In this document: piece by piece, positions 8,401-16,201 of the stretch | How the letters are laid out: each line of letters begins with the position of its first letter | Numbering within the stretch: the first letter of the stretch is position 1 | Origin: Chrysophaeum taylorii | Lineage: Eukaryota; Sar; Pelagophyceae; Pelagomonadales; Pelagomonadaceae | DNA length: 64,000 nt | NCBI GenBank assembly: GCA_029834535.1 | Contig: JAQMWT010000028.1 | Location: forward strand, 1 to 64,000 | Direction of reading: 5' to 3' | Notes under the pieces: model-generated | Databases searched by the model: none | What the model saw: only the letters and a program-made list of their open reading frames with translations | What the model was told of the DNA's origin: nothing | Position numbers and translations under genes: made by a program

Positions 8401-10968
8401 AGTCACCAGCTGCGCTCGATGCAGCGTAGCTGCGGCGTGCCGGTCGCTTTCATACAGCGATGCACTCTCGTTCAGACGAGTAATGAGGGTGGTACTGCAC
8501 GCTGAAGCGAGTTGGCGATGCGCCATGGCGAGGTCGATACGATACATATCGCCATCACTCTCGATACGCTGCATATCTCCATCGCCCTCGTACCGGCGAT
8601 TGTAGTTCGCGCCCGTCAGCCACTCCACAATCGCCCTGTGGAAGACATGGACTCGCTGTGCTCTGACTGGGAAGTAGTGAGATAGCCCAATAAGGACATT
8701 CGTCGTTCTGTGCGTACTCAAACCTGCGAGGTCTGGCAAGTCGTCAACGTGTACCAGAGCTGGAGCGGCAACGATAACCTCGAGCACAGTGCGGGCATCT
8801 GCGGTGATGCCGTTCGGAAAGGTCGTCCTGAATCTGTCTTCAAAAATGCCTGCCAGGCCCCGAGGCGGTCCTGTAGAGGTTTCTGAGCACTCCGCGGTTT
8901 CAAGCCAACTACGAATCTGTGTCAGATATAAAAAGAGGCCCTCAGATCTGTCAGCGACTGTTGTATGAAACCATGACTCGCGGCACTTTGAAAACGCTGA
9001 GATGTATTTTCGCACGTCAGCATCATTGTTGGCTCTATTCACACTCGCGTCTAATATGGTCGGATTCAGCGCACTTAGCCTTTCAAGGACGCTCAGCTCG
9101 CTTCGCCCAGTGACAAGAACTGCAATCCACTCGGGAAAATCTTCAACATCATGTGCGAGGAACCGAAGCAATGATCTTTTGGATGTGAGTTCAGATTCGT
9201 CGACTGCGTCGATGATAATCAAGAACCGACCTCCGTCGAGCGGTGCGGTGACCTTGCTGAGCGGATCGAACAGCAACAATTTAGCAAGTGCACGCACGGA
9301 GTCTGCTAGTGTCAGTGGCGACACGTCACCTCGAGCACGATGCGCTCGTGCTTGTTTTTCTAACTCTTCGCGAAATTGGGGGAAGGCTGCTGCAACTTGA
9401 AATGCCAGGGAAGAAATCATTCGCTTTGGGCTTCGAAATGGTTCATCGATGTGATGGAATAAGTGCAAGGCGAGAGCCCGCTCACCCGCGTTCTTCCAGA
9501 CACGTGCGATAATGCTCGTCTTGCCGAATCCAGCGTCAGCGACGAGCGCACGACAGCGAGAGCCTTTGTAACTTCGACGCCAAGCCTCGATGTCATGGAG
9601 GATCCAAGTTCTCGTTCCTTCCAGGAACTGGCGGTTGTGTCTCATGAGCTCCGCGTTGAACGCGAGCGGCTGAAGCCACTCTCTGAGCAAATCTGATTCA
9701 TTTTGGTCAACGAGTTGAGGTTGCACTACAACGGTATCGACATCGATGTGGCGATTCTCGACCCGATGCTCAAAAAAGAGTTTCCTCGGTCCTGGGTACC
9801 ACCCGCCAATCCCGCAGAGTAATGCAATAACAACGGCGATGACCGCGATGAGGAAAGGCACTCCGAAAGCGCCGACACTATCGTGCTCCACTTCACGCAG
9901 ATTAGCTGCTCGCGTTGTAAGACTGTTGTGATGTCGGTTTCGCGTCCCTTTCTGCTGAAATTTCAGGCGGTGGTGGATTGTGTCGACTGACATGGCGTTG
10001 GCTGGCGCTGCTTCGACACTGATCACCGGGGCGGATTCGAGCACCTGGTCCATGATCGGGTTCTGTAGGAGCCAGACTGCGAAGTCGACTGCTGCAGCGT
10101 TTGCCAAATTGCGTCCATTGTCGTTCTTTGGCTTGATGCCGCCATAATCACTAATGGACTTGACGAGTAGCCACATAATCCCGGCTTCTTCTGACGCCTC
10201 CACAAGCTGATACAGCTCCATCTCGCCACCCAGCGGCTTGTACGGTTTCACCTGGGGATGCAGCAGCACCTCTATGAGCTTCTGTCCGTCGGCGCGCAAC
10301 GTGGGCCCAGAGATGACCGCCCCGATGGTGGCTTTGGGTGGACGGGGGCGGTCACTCACTTTGTCCCAGTCATGTTTAGTCGATTGATCAGGCCAGCCGA
10401 GAACAAGAATCGAAGATAGAACAGTAGAGAGCCTCTGGTTTGCGGACTTTGGCGCCCGAAACTCAGTATGGTCAGGCTTCTCTCCGACAAGGCTGAGATC
10501 AATGCACTTGTCAGCCAATATGACGTCACCAATGAGCTGACCCTGCTGTGCCTTAGGGTCGCTCATTTTCGCGGGACAAACGCCGTGGCAGACACCAAGC
10601 GCGAGGACGAGTTGGATCTCTGACTTCAGGGCGTGGCTTCCCAAGAGACGCGATACCACAGTCTTCGTGTTGCTACTGCTCTGCTTCGACTTGCAGACAA
10701 CGACAAGACGTCCACCCAACTGGCCAACGACCAGCGGAATAAGGGCGATCGGCAGCGAGCCAAGACGATGTGCACCAGCGGGGGGGTGCAAGCGACGCAG
10801 TACGGCTTTTAGTTCCTCGTCCGTGGTGGTAACGACAACAACCTGTGGTGGCGGATCCGGCAGCGCTATGAGGTCATCCAAGTTTGGCAGGTCGCCGCCA
10901 ACAGCCCACGTCAGCGGTCCTGCATCAGTAGGATCGGACAGAAACTCCGCGTCAGCCTCCGGCTCCAT
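5452..10968 (-). CDS. NLR/STAND-type protein: PNP, TM helix, NACHT, WD40 repeats, ankyrin
   Basis: One uninterrupted exon encodes 1838 residues. Residues about 40-305 form a nucleoside phosphorylase/nucleosidase-like domain (VVVVTTTDEE at 43-52, GVCHGV at 125-130, the substrate-loop EME at 249-251, and SISDYGG at 271-277 with the likely catalytic Asp274). Residues about 369-391 form one strong transmembrane helix. Residues about 445-680 form a NACHT-type ATPase: Walker A ADAGFGKT (477-484), Walker B LIIIDAVDE (583-591) and the sensor-like VLVTGR (617-622). A helical linker follows. Residues about 990-1765 hold roughly 14-15 WD40 repeats (GHSGAV...IRIWD, GHSQAV...IRIWD, GHRGEI...VRIWD), enough for two seven-bladed propellers. 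The last 70 residues are ankyrin-like. This architecture matches NLR-like signalling ATPases known in fungi, animals and bacteria, where the N-terminal domain is the effector and the repeats sense ligand. Third codon positions are far less GC-rich than in neighbouring genes. Immune function is inference. Confidence 0.9.
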   Translation of the reverse strand: MEPEADAEFLSDPTDAGPLTWAVGGDLPNLDDLIALPDPPPQVVVVTTTDEELKAVLRRLHPPAGAHRLGSLPIALIPLVVGQLGGRLVVVCKSKQSSSNTKTVVSRLLGSHALKSEIQLVLALGVCHGVCPAKMSDPKAQQGQLIGDVILADKCIDLSLVGEKPDHTEFRAPKSANQRLSTVLSSILVLGWPDQSTKHDWDKVSDRPRPPKATIGAVISGPTLRADGQKLIEVLLHPQVKPYKPLGGEMELYQLVEASEEAGIMWLLVKSISDYGGIKPKNDNGRNLANAAAVDFAVWLLQNPIMDQVLESAPVISVEAAPANAMSVDTIHHRLKFQQKGTRNRHHNSLTTRAANLREVEHDSVGAFGVPFLIAVIAVVIALLCGIGGWYPGPRKLFFEHRVENRHIDVDTVVVQPQLVDQNESDLLREWLQPLAFNAELMRHNRQFLEGTRTWILHDIEAWRRSYKGSRCRALVADAGFGKTSIIARVWKNAGERALALHLFHHIDEPFRSPKRMISSLAFQVAAAFPQFREELEKQARAHRARGDVSPLTLADSVRALAKLLLFDPLSKVTAPLDGGRFLIIIDAVDESELTSKRSLLRFLAHDVEDFPEWIAVLVTGRSELSVLERLSALNPTILDASVNRANNDADVRKYISAFSKCRESWFHTTVADRSEGLFLYLTQIRSWLETAECSETSTGPPRGLAGIFEDRFRTTFPNGITADARTVLEVIVAAPALVHVDDLPDLAGLSTHRTTNVLIGLSHYFPVRAQRVHVFHRAIVEWLTGANYNRRYEGDGDMQRIESDGDMYRIDLAMAHRQLASACSTTLITRLNESASLYESDRHAAATLHRAQLVTTTRLARRDYALRWIVTHLVHSEDLGDAALAVLCSIRFIADRADTFDTLIQDAALVQPAALLHRALVLSKNHVHWSGTMWIFEELWQRLLEPVRMGKHANLSRLVRDARTKASTGLLLSARKTHLNRADAPSRCVLEGHSGAVTHLVRIASDAQVPLLASLSEDGTIRIWDIQACRQESMIEHQLGHAVCGLASFVDNHRRPVLMGLGDSLADVTVWDLRTGGKITEQGEKHRRERCTGSASFLNATGSQHIVLYGRAKIYVWDKFELLSGGRAMHVLDEHAGDVRDVAVFYMDGIPMLASVSTDKSMRIWDLLAGGPALEVLELLSDDAAGITSYLEPNGTERLAVAYESGYIEFWETFSKKASGTLDVFESAPGIPRGYYSLGKRELHGVVAFVNASGAPLLAIWTDDYTVSIWDPLLNSSASLYELRGHSQAVRSVVPLTDENGFSRLASGAMDGTIRIWDVEDGMYGFHAGRVHPNINGMTGYVDCGFLRLVTYAGHRRSAFYRSSYVKVLDPIFNETVDVFELAPSDTIFFRGTLGEPMLASFHRPIISAHPSARITNSHFNEVTFLPSDPNITVWAPNYVHRHVTLAGHSSAVCGLVAFLHSSRSCSEPVLASHTCHVSDAIRVWNPISGKLLRALEIPRFWIVYGLTYFYNADGTPRLVCVYGEGNMQVWDPISGVSVARSWSGMQRDDNRFHDAMQYSTDFPRNLVAAVADSNGGPLLAGVSPRSRTLFVWNMSAVHPRLLANQVEGVISFAHRQQLLVGWSSHTIHVWDFTLSTTTPQELAGHRGEIRGVTAFVDGNSAPRLASWSDDNQVRIWDPTVRGSALFVMMLDSAALHLAVYEAYTIDPCAPETLVVILHEDHQTSIWRMSVQSTRARGQCWTLQDGHECSDRVLWREWSDSPDTTFIFKCVVEGNFRRLKELITVYPDIVHLRSADGRGPLWWAYEYNRTDMIDFMLKRGANEQATDARGLTPKLQL
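8531..8595 (-). repeat. Short in-frame tandem duplication inside the NLR linker
   Basis: Near residues 795-812 the peptide repeats as GDGDMQRI then SDGDMYRI. The DNA is a near-duplicate block (GATACGCTGCATATCTCC and GATACATATCGCCATC on the plus strand). It lies between the NACHT-associated helical part and the WD40 region, so it is a small length-variable linker. Confidence 0.5.
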
Positions 10969-11112
10969 GCCTGCCCATCGACACTCGAGGGCTAGAGAAT
11001 AGAGTACGATGAATTCGTATTATTTGCCCAATTTCCGATGTTGAATTCGATTTGAAGGAATGAAGGGCAGTACACGAGTATACTAACCCTACTCCGACTT
11101 TAACCTTTGAGT

Positions 11113-12150
11113 CCTAACTACTAATCGACAGATGTTTGTTTGTTTGTCTGTCTGTCTGTCTGTTTGTCCCTCGATTTAGGGTAAGGATCATGTGGGCCCG
11201 CGAGCCACACATTGATCCTCCAAGCCGTCTACGGCGACCTCGCAGACTATTTCCACGACCCGCGGCGGCTCTTTCAGCGCGCCATTCTCACGCCCCGTCG
11301 AAACGATGTTGTCGATGCTGACAACGCGCGCATGACCGCGGCCTTTTTTTCCCGGAGACGAGGCGTCGGAGTTCTTTTCGGCCGACTAGGTTGGGTCGGA
11401 AGACGACGCCTCGCTCTCAAGAGTCGAGTTTTGAACTCCCTGACAACCAACGGCATGCTGACTTTGATCGCGAGCTTAAAGTCTTCGCAACCTCGACCCG
11501 TCGCACGGCCACTGCAACGGTACCAGATACATGATCGATCGTGTCGTTGTCACCGAGGCTCCTCCAACCTGTATCCCGTAAGGCCCGCCGACGCCAAACG
11601 ATCACCAAGAGCCAGGGCCAGACGCCCCGCGAGGTCGGCGTCCTCTTGGCGAAGCCCGTCTTCTGCCACGTCCAGCTCTACGTGGCTCTCTGTCGATCGG
11701 TAACCCCGAGGATATCCTCTTCTGAGTCGACGACTCCACCCTACCCCACACGTGCTGCGCAATACCGATAAGCCCCCTCCCGGCGTCTACACGCGCACTG
11801 TAGGTGAACTTACTGGGACCAGGTGAACTTACTGGGGTTTGAGATTGGGACTAGGTGAACTTAGTGACCAGGTGAACTTACTGGGACCAAGTGAACTTAC
11901 TGGGGTTTTAAGAGTGAACGCAAAGGCTAGCGGCGTGTACGGATCCAAGCAGCTTAGATTGGCGGAGTTGAGAGCGACGAGCTCGAAGGAGAGTGGGGTG
12001 AGTGGATGTGAGCACGAGTGGGCTTACGTCGAACTTACTGGGGTTAGAGATTGGGACTAGGTGAACTTACTGGGACCAGGTGAACTTACTGGGGTTAGAG
12101 ATTGGGACCAGGTGAACTTACTGGCGAACTTACTGGCCTGCACTTGTTTA
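11113..12150 (+). mobile_element. Helitron-like ~1-kb repeat unit with PIF1 helicase C-terminal remnant (copy A)
   Basis: The unit begins with TCGACAG and a TGTT/TGTC microsatellite (11131-11167), followed by CCCTCGATTTAGGGTAAGG. At 11212-11770 lie remnants of the last part of a PIF1-family helicase, split over frames: DYFHDPRRLFQRAILTPR, NDVVDADN, TKSQGQT (motif VI region of Helitron helicases, usually TINKSQGQT) and HVQLYVALCRS. After this come GGTGAACTTACTGG minisatellite copies, a segment containing AAGCAGCTTAGATTGGCGG, more minisatellite, and the end GGCCTGCACTTGTTT. The same order recurs in reverse orientation three times at 53.2-56.2 kb. The reading frame is broken, so no helicase is made. 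The right end lies about 70 bp upstream of Naa35 and the left end about 145 bp upstream of the NLR start. Confidence 0.75.
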
Positions 12151-12221
12151 CTCTTAAACCCTACTCCGAAAATCTAAGGAGCACCCTTAATCTTAGAATG
12201 ATCTCCTAAACCCTGGTGCGA

Positions 12222-14402
12222 ATGGCCGCATGGCGAGACATCACGTCCTCGTGTTTCGGCGTAGCCGACAAGCTTGGGGTGAACGAGATGCTGGAGGCGC
12301 CCTCGTTCAGCCTCCTCGAGGCGATGTCGGCGCTGGAGCTGATGGACCCGCGCATGGATGCCGCCCCGGAGCCGTACGCGAGCATCGAGACGTTGCTAGG
12401 CATGGGGACGTTGTCGGCGTCGCCGAGCTGTGCGTGTGCGCTGGGGGTGGTCCAGAAGTTGTGGGACAAGGAGTTATTGTGGGCCGAGGGGACACCCTAC
12501 GCCGAGAGTCTGTGCGATTGTCTGTTCGTGCAGCCGGACGGGTTCGAGGCCGTGCGGTCGAAAGGGTCGGCGGGGGCGGCGGCGGTGGCGGCGTGCGTCG
12601 CGCTCGCGCTCCAGTGCGTCGAGGTCGCGCGGCTCGCGATCCTCTGCGGGGACGTGTACGAGGAAGAGGACTACGGCGAGACGCCCGCGACGGGCGTCGG
12701 GGACGAGGCGGCCCTCGCGGAAAAGGCGCTGGCGGCGCTCGACCGGGGCGACGAGGGGACCGAGGCTTCGCGGGCCGCCCTTCGCGCGCACGTGCGGTGC
12801 CGGCAAGCCATGGCAACGGCATTGCGTGCGCTTGTGAGCGACGAGAATCGGCCTGCGAGCGAGGCTCTCGCGTCGCTCGAAGAGGTCGAAGCGTCGACGG
12901 AAGCCATGTTCGTCGAGGGTGCGGACTCTGATTTTTTCGCATTCGCGAGTGAGCGCAAGGCGCGGAAGCCCGTGGACGCGGCCAAGACGATGTCGCGGCT
13001 GCGGATGCTGACGCGCGGGCTCCGGTGCGCCGCCGAGCTGCGTTCGTTTCTCGGGTCGAACGCGCTCGCGCGGGCGGCCGACGAGCAGGCGCGGACGGCC
13101 GACGAGCAACGAGTGCTCGAGAGGCTCGTGCGGCTCACGCAGCGCGTCCAGACCGAGGGCTCGGGTCGGCTCGTGCTGCCGCGGTCGATCGCAGCCCTGG
13201 AACTGGGGGGCGAGTCGCGGCGGGCGATGCTCGCCGGCGAGGTCGCCGCGCACTGCGCGGCCCTCGGCCGCGGCCCCAAGAGCGTGAGCGCCTACGACGT
13301 CGTCGATGACGCCGTGCGATGCGGCGGCGCCCCGACCTCGGTCGCCACGACCCGCCCCGCCGTCGAGTTTATCGCGACGGCCTGCGGCCACGTGCTCGAC
13401 GCGCTCCGGGCCTTGTGCTTCAACCGCGCGCGGCTCCACGCGAAGCTCGCCAAGCAGCCCTCCCTCCTCGACGACTGGGCCCCCGTCGCGCGCCTCGCCG
13501 CCGACGCCGACGCGAGAGTCGCGCGCGACCTCGGTCTCCCCGCGCGCGACCCGAGCCCCCATCGCTTCTTCTCGGCGTTCGCGATCCGTTTCGCCATATT
13601 TCTTATGGACCTCTCGTTGGAGCTCAAGGTCGAACTCCAGCTGACCGTCTCCCCCGTCGAGCTCGAGCCTCTCTTCTTCTACCGCGAGTTCCTCGCGACG
13701 GCCGCGCTCCGAATGATATCGACCGCCAGACGCTACAAGGACGCCCTCGACCGCGAGCTTAAGAAGCGACCCTCCTCCTCCTCCTCCTCGAAGCGCCGCC
13801 GCCAGGCCGCCGACTGCCTCGAGCTCGGCCTCGAGGTCCGCCGCGGCCTCTGCCGTGCCCTCCACCTCCTCAGCACCGCCATCGTCCAGGCAGACGAGCC
13901 GCGGTTCCGCACGCTCTGCTTCGGCTCGTGGGACCTCCGCTACGACGCGAGATTCGGCGTCTTCCAAGCTCTCCCCGAGCCCCCCTACGTATCCTACGCC
14001 GACTTTGTCGATCTCACCAAAAATACGCGTGCTGCCCCGCCCTCCCGTCTCCTCGACGTCGCCTCCGACCAGTTTCTACGCACCAAGCAGCTCGTCGACC
14101 AGATCCTCAAATCCTTCTCTGACGCCGTCCTCGATGATGTCGCCCTCGACAAACCCACCCTCCTTTCGATGGCCAAAGTTGCCGTCGCCAACCGGATCAC
14201 TGCCGCCCGCATCAAGGCACGTCTCGAAAACCCGCCCCACCCCCCGCTGCCTTTTACCGAGCCCGAGCCCGTCCACCTCTCCCCCCTCCCCGATATCCCC
14301 CTCCCGCCACGACGCCCGCGGGGCAAGCATTACTACTCCTGGTCCAGCGACCTCGACCTCCGCTTCCACCCCCACTTCCCCGTCCTCACGCACGAAGAGT
14401 AG
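12222..14402 (+). CDS. NAA35: N-alpha-acetyltransferase 35, NatC auxiliary subunit (Mak10)
   Basis: This single-exon protein has 726 residues, almost the length of human NAA35. The hallmark ALELMDPRMDA lies at residues 38-47, followed by IETLLGMGTL. The helical body and the C-terminal segment with KLAKQPSLLDDW, VELEPLFFYREF and the ARIKARLENPP end fit Mak10. In the cytosol NatC (Naa30 catalytic, Naa35, Naa38) acetylates N-termini beginning Met-Leu, Met-Ile, Met-Phe or Met-Trp, and Naa35 anchors the complex to the ribosome. The first ATG in frame is at 12222; a GTG six bases upstream was not used. A TCC microsatellite near 13770 encodes a Ser run within KRPSSSSSSK. The start lies only about 70 bp from the repeat unit's edge, so its promoter may lie within or beside repeat DNA. 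Confidence 0.92.
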   Translation: MAAWRDITSSCFGVADKLGVNEMLEAPSFSLLEAMSALELMDPRMDAAPEPYASIETLLGMGTLSASPSCACALGVVQKLWDKELLWAEGTPYAESLCDCLFVQPDGFEAVRSKGSAGAAAVAACVALALQCVEVARLAILCGDVYEEEDYGETPATGVGDEAALAEKALAALDRGDEGTEASRAALRAHVRCRQAMATALRALVSDENRPASEALASLEEVEASTEAMFVEGADSDFFAFASERKARKPVDAAKTMSRLRMLTRGLRCAAELRSFLGSNALARAADEQARTADEQRVLERLVRLTQRVQTEGSGRLVLPRSIAALELGGESRRAMLAGEVAAHCAALGRGPKSVSAYDVVDDAVRCGGAPTSVATTRPAVEFIATACGHVLDALRALCFNRARLHAKLAKQPSLLDDWAPVARLAADADARVARDLGLPARDPSPHRFFSAFAIRFAIFLMDLSLELKVELQLTVSPVELEPLFFYREFLATAALRMISTARRYKDALDRELKKRPSSSSSSKRRRQAADCLELGLEVRRGLCRALHLLSTAIVQADEPRFRTLCFGSWDLRYDARFGVFQALPEPPYVSYADFVDLTKNTRAAPPSRLLDVASDQFLRTKQLVDQILKSFSDAVLDDVALDKPTLLSMAKVAVANRITAARIKARLENPPHPPLPFTEPEPVHLSPLPDIPLPPRRPRGKHYYSWSSDLDLRFHPHFPVLTHEE

Positions 14403-14598
14403 TACAGGCGGGTCGGCAGTAAAAATTACTGTTTTGTTGCAAGGGCCGTACGATGGACCGAACTCGACCAACGAACTCGACCAACGGGGGATGTGAGACG
14501 CTCAGGAGTACTCCCGACCACTCTCCTTTAGGACGTGGGGCACGCCACACCCCAGTTTAGCGTGATCGTGGCATGGTGAGGGGTAATGTCCAGCAGTA

Positions 14599-14618
14599 CC
14601 CGACACTAAAAAATTACC
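14599..14618 (+). repeat. Left terminal inverted repeat of the DDE transposon
   Basis: A 20-base inverted repeat that pairs with 16006-16025. The flanking GGGGTAATGTCC (near 14580) and the right-side TTACCCCCGACATTCC (near 16055) hint at a longer or nested inverted structure outside the core repeats. Confidence 0.65.
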
Positions 14619-16005
14619 AGGCATGAGGAAGGGGAGAATGGCTCACCAGGGGCACTAGATGTCGAAATAAGCATGACCGTAGCTCCCGAAGTGTCGGTGG
14701 GGACCCTGGGAGCTGCTTTGGGCGGGTCTCAGGTAGCTGGTTGGTTGGTGGCTGGGGTCGCCGACGGCGGCGACGATCGTGACCGATCTCGCGCTCGAAT
14801 TCGGCGTTGCTGTCCTCCTCCTCCTCATCATCTTCAGCATCAGCATCATCCGGCACGGCAAATGCAAGATCCTCCAGCGCCTTTTTGCACGCCTTCTTAC
14901 TGCACCGCTTCCATTTGAGGTCCCCGCAGATCTCGCAGTACTTGAGTTTGCTGGCGTCGCACACGGCGCCGTTGTCAAGGCCGCAGAGGCAGCCGTCCTT
15001 GCAGCGCTGCGACGCCTCGAAGCATGCCGAGACAGCCGCGTCCATCGCGGCACGAACAGGCCCCAGCACATCATGACGGTGTTGCACTCGCGGTAGTCAT
15101 AGGCCTCGGACCAGCAGACGTCACCCTTGCCGGCCCCAAACTTGGTCTTAGCGTTCCCTTTTTTTGTCGGCGTAGTCCACGAACTGAGGCGTCTCGTCGA
15201 GGTTCAGGACAAGGCGGGGGTCCGACATGGCGCCGTGCTCGTCCATAATCCCCGCGGCTTTGAGCTCGGCGCGAAGTCCGTGGATGCCCGCAAAGTACTC
15301 CTCGACCATCTCGTCGCAGTTCACGGCGGCACGCTTCGCCTCGCTTATTTTGCTCGATCTTCGTGCTGATCCGGTGCGAGTTGCGGGAGAAGAAACCTAT
15401 GAATAATTCTTCCGAGGACGAATGGCCGCACACAAGTTTGTAGTTGGCGTTGTTGAACGGGACTTTCTTGCGTCCGCCGCGCCGGTTCTGAAGTCGACGA
15501 TTGAGTAAGATATGGCGCACCTTGACTCCAAACTCTTCGCAGCTTGGCGCGGGCCTTGTTGCTCTCAACAATCCATTTCACAGGCGCCTGCTCCTCCTTC
15601 GGCGTGAGCAACATCCGGTCCGAGTTTTGAGCGTGCGTCGCGGCTGTTTCGTCAAATAAAACACGCTCCTTCAGTCTATCGTCGAGCTGTCTCCAGGTAA
15701 TGAGCTCAATCCACTCTGGGAGGCCAGTCATGCACTTCTTGGCCCCTACTCCCTGCTTCTCGCAATACGCTAAGGCCTCCGCGAAGACTTTCTGCTGCTG
15801 GCGTTTCTTTTCCGCGTCCAACGCAGCCGTTATCTTGTTGAAAACTCGCTTCTAAGGAGCCGTTTTTTCTCGCTGCCGCTTCTCCCGGGCTGTCATAGGG
15901 GCCCGCCCAGGCTCCTTCCGTGCCTTGGGGCGCTTCGCCACCTTATTATTAGGCTTGGCTCTGGTGGCCTTCCTCCTAGGTGCGGAAGCTGAGTTTCGAA
16001 AGAGC

Positions 16006-16025
16006 GGGTAATTTTGAGTGTCGGG
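16006..16025 (-). repeat. Right terminal inverted repeat of the DDE transposon
   Basis: GGGTAATTTTGAGTGTCGGG here is the reverse complement of the left end with one substitution and one missing T. It lies about 180 bp upstream of the myosin start codon. Confidence 0.65.
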
Positions 16026-16201
16026 TGATTTTTAACCCGCCTGCAGTACAATTAAATTACCCCCGACATTCCTTTATTTCCTTCCAAACGGTTCAAAACA
16101 AACAAGGTCGCCCATGGCTTTGCCACACTAGTTCGAGTTGGAGCGACGAAGACCACGAGAAGACAAACTCGAGGACAACAACGACGAAGGGCTAAAGGAA
16201 A

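Larger units (their letters stand above)
14599..16025 (-). mobile_element. DDE-type DNA transposon, decayed, with terminal inverted repeats
   Basis: Near-perfect inverted repeats bound the element: CCCGACACTAAAAAATTACC at 14599-14618 and its reverse complement, with one mismatch and one base less, at 16006-16025. Between them, on the minus strand, lie pieces of one transposase spread over frames. They are an N-terminal part (LPEWIELITWRQLDDR, then LTPKEEQAPVKWIVES, like the HTH of CENP-B/pogo-type transposases), a middle part (GGRKKVPFNNANYKLV, NRRGG), and the catalytic strand VLNLDETPQFVDYADKK near 15160-15210, whose Asp is the second DDE acidic residue. Next come DVCWSEAYDYRECNTV and a Cys-rich tail (CLCGLDNGAVCD, CEICGDLKWKRCSK). 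At least one frameshift falls in an A-run next to the DETPQ motif, so this copy cannot make transposase. Confidence 0.7.

Noticed and set aside
11839-12060. Small ORF with KQLRLAELRATSS inside the repeat unit
   Set aside because: Conserved among copies only as DNA; the frame reads through minisatellite and is not a known protein.
12474-13967. 497-codon open frame opposite Naa35
   Set aside because: Shadow; Arg/Glu-rich low-complexity product and the plus strand is Mak10.
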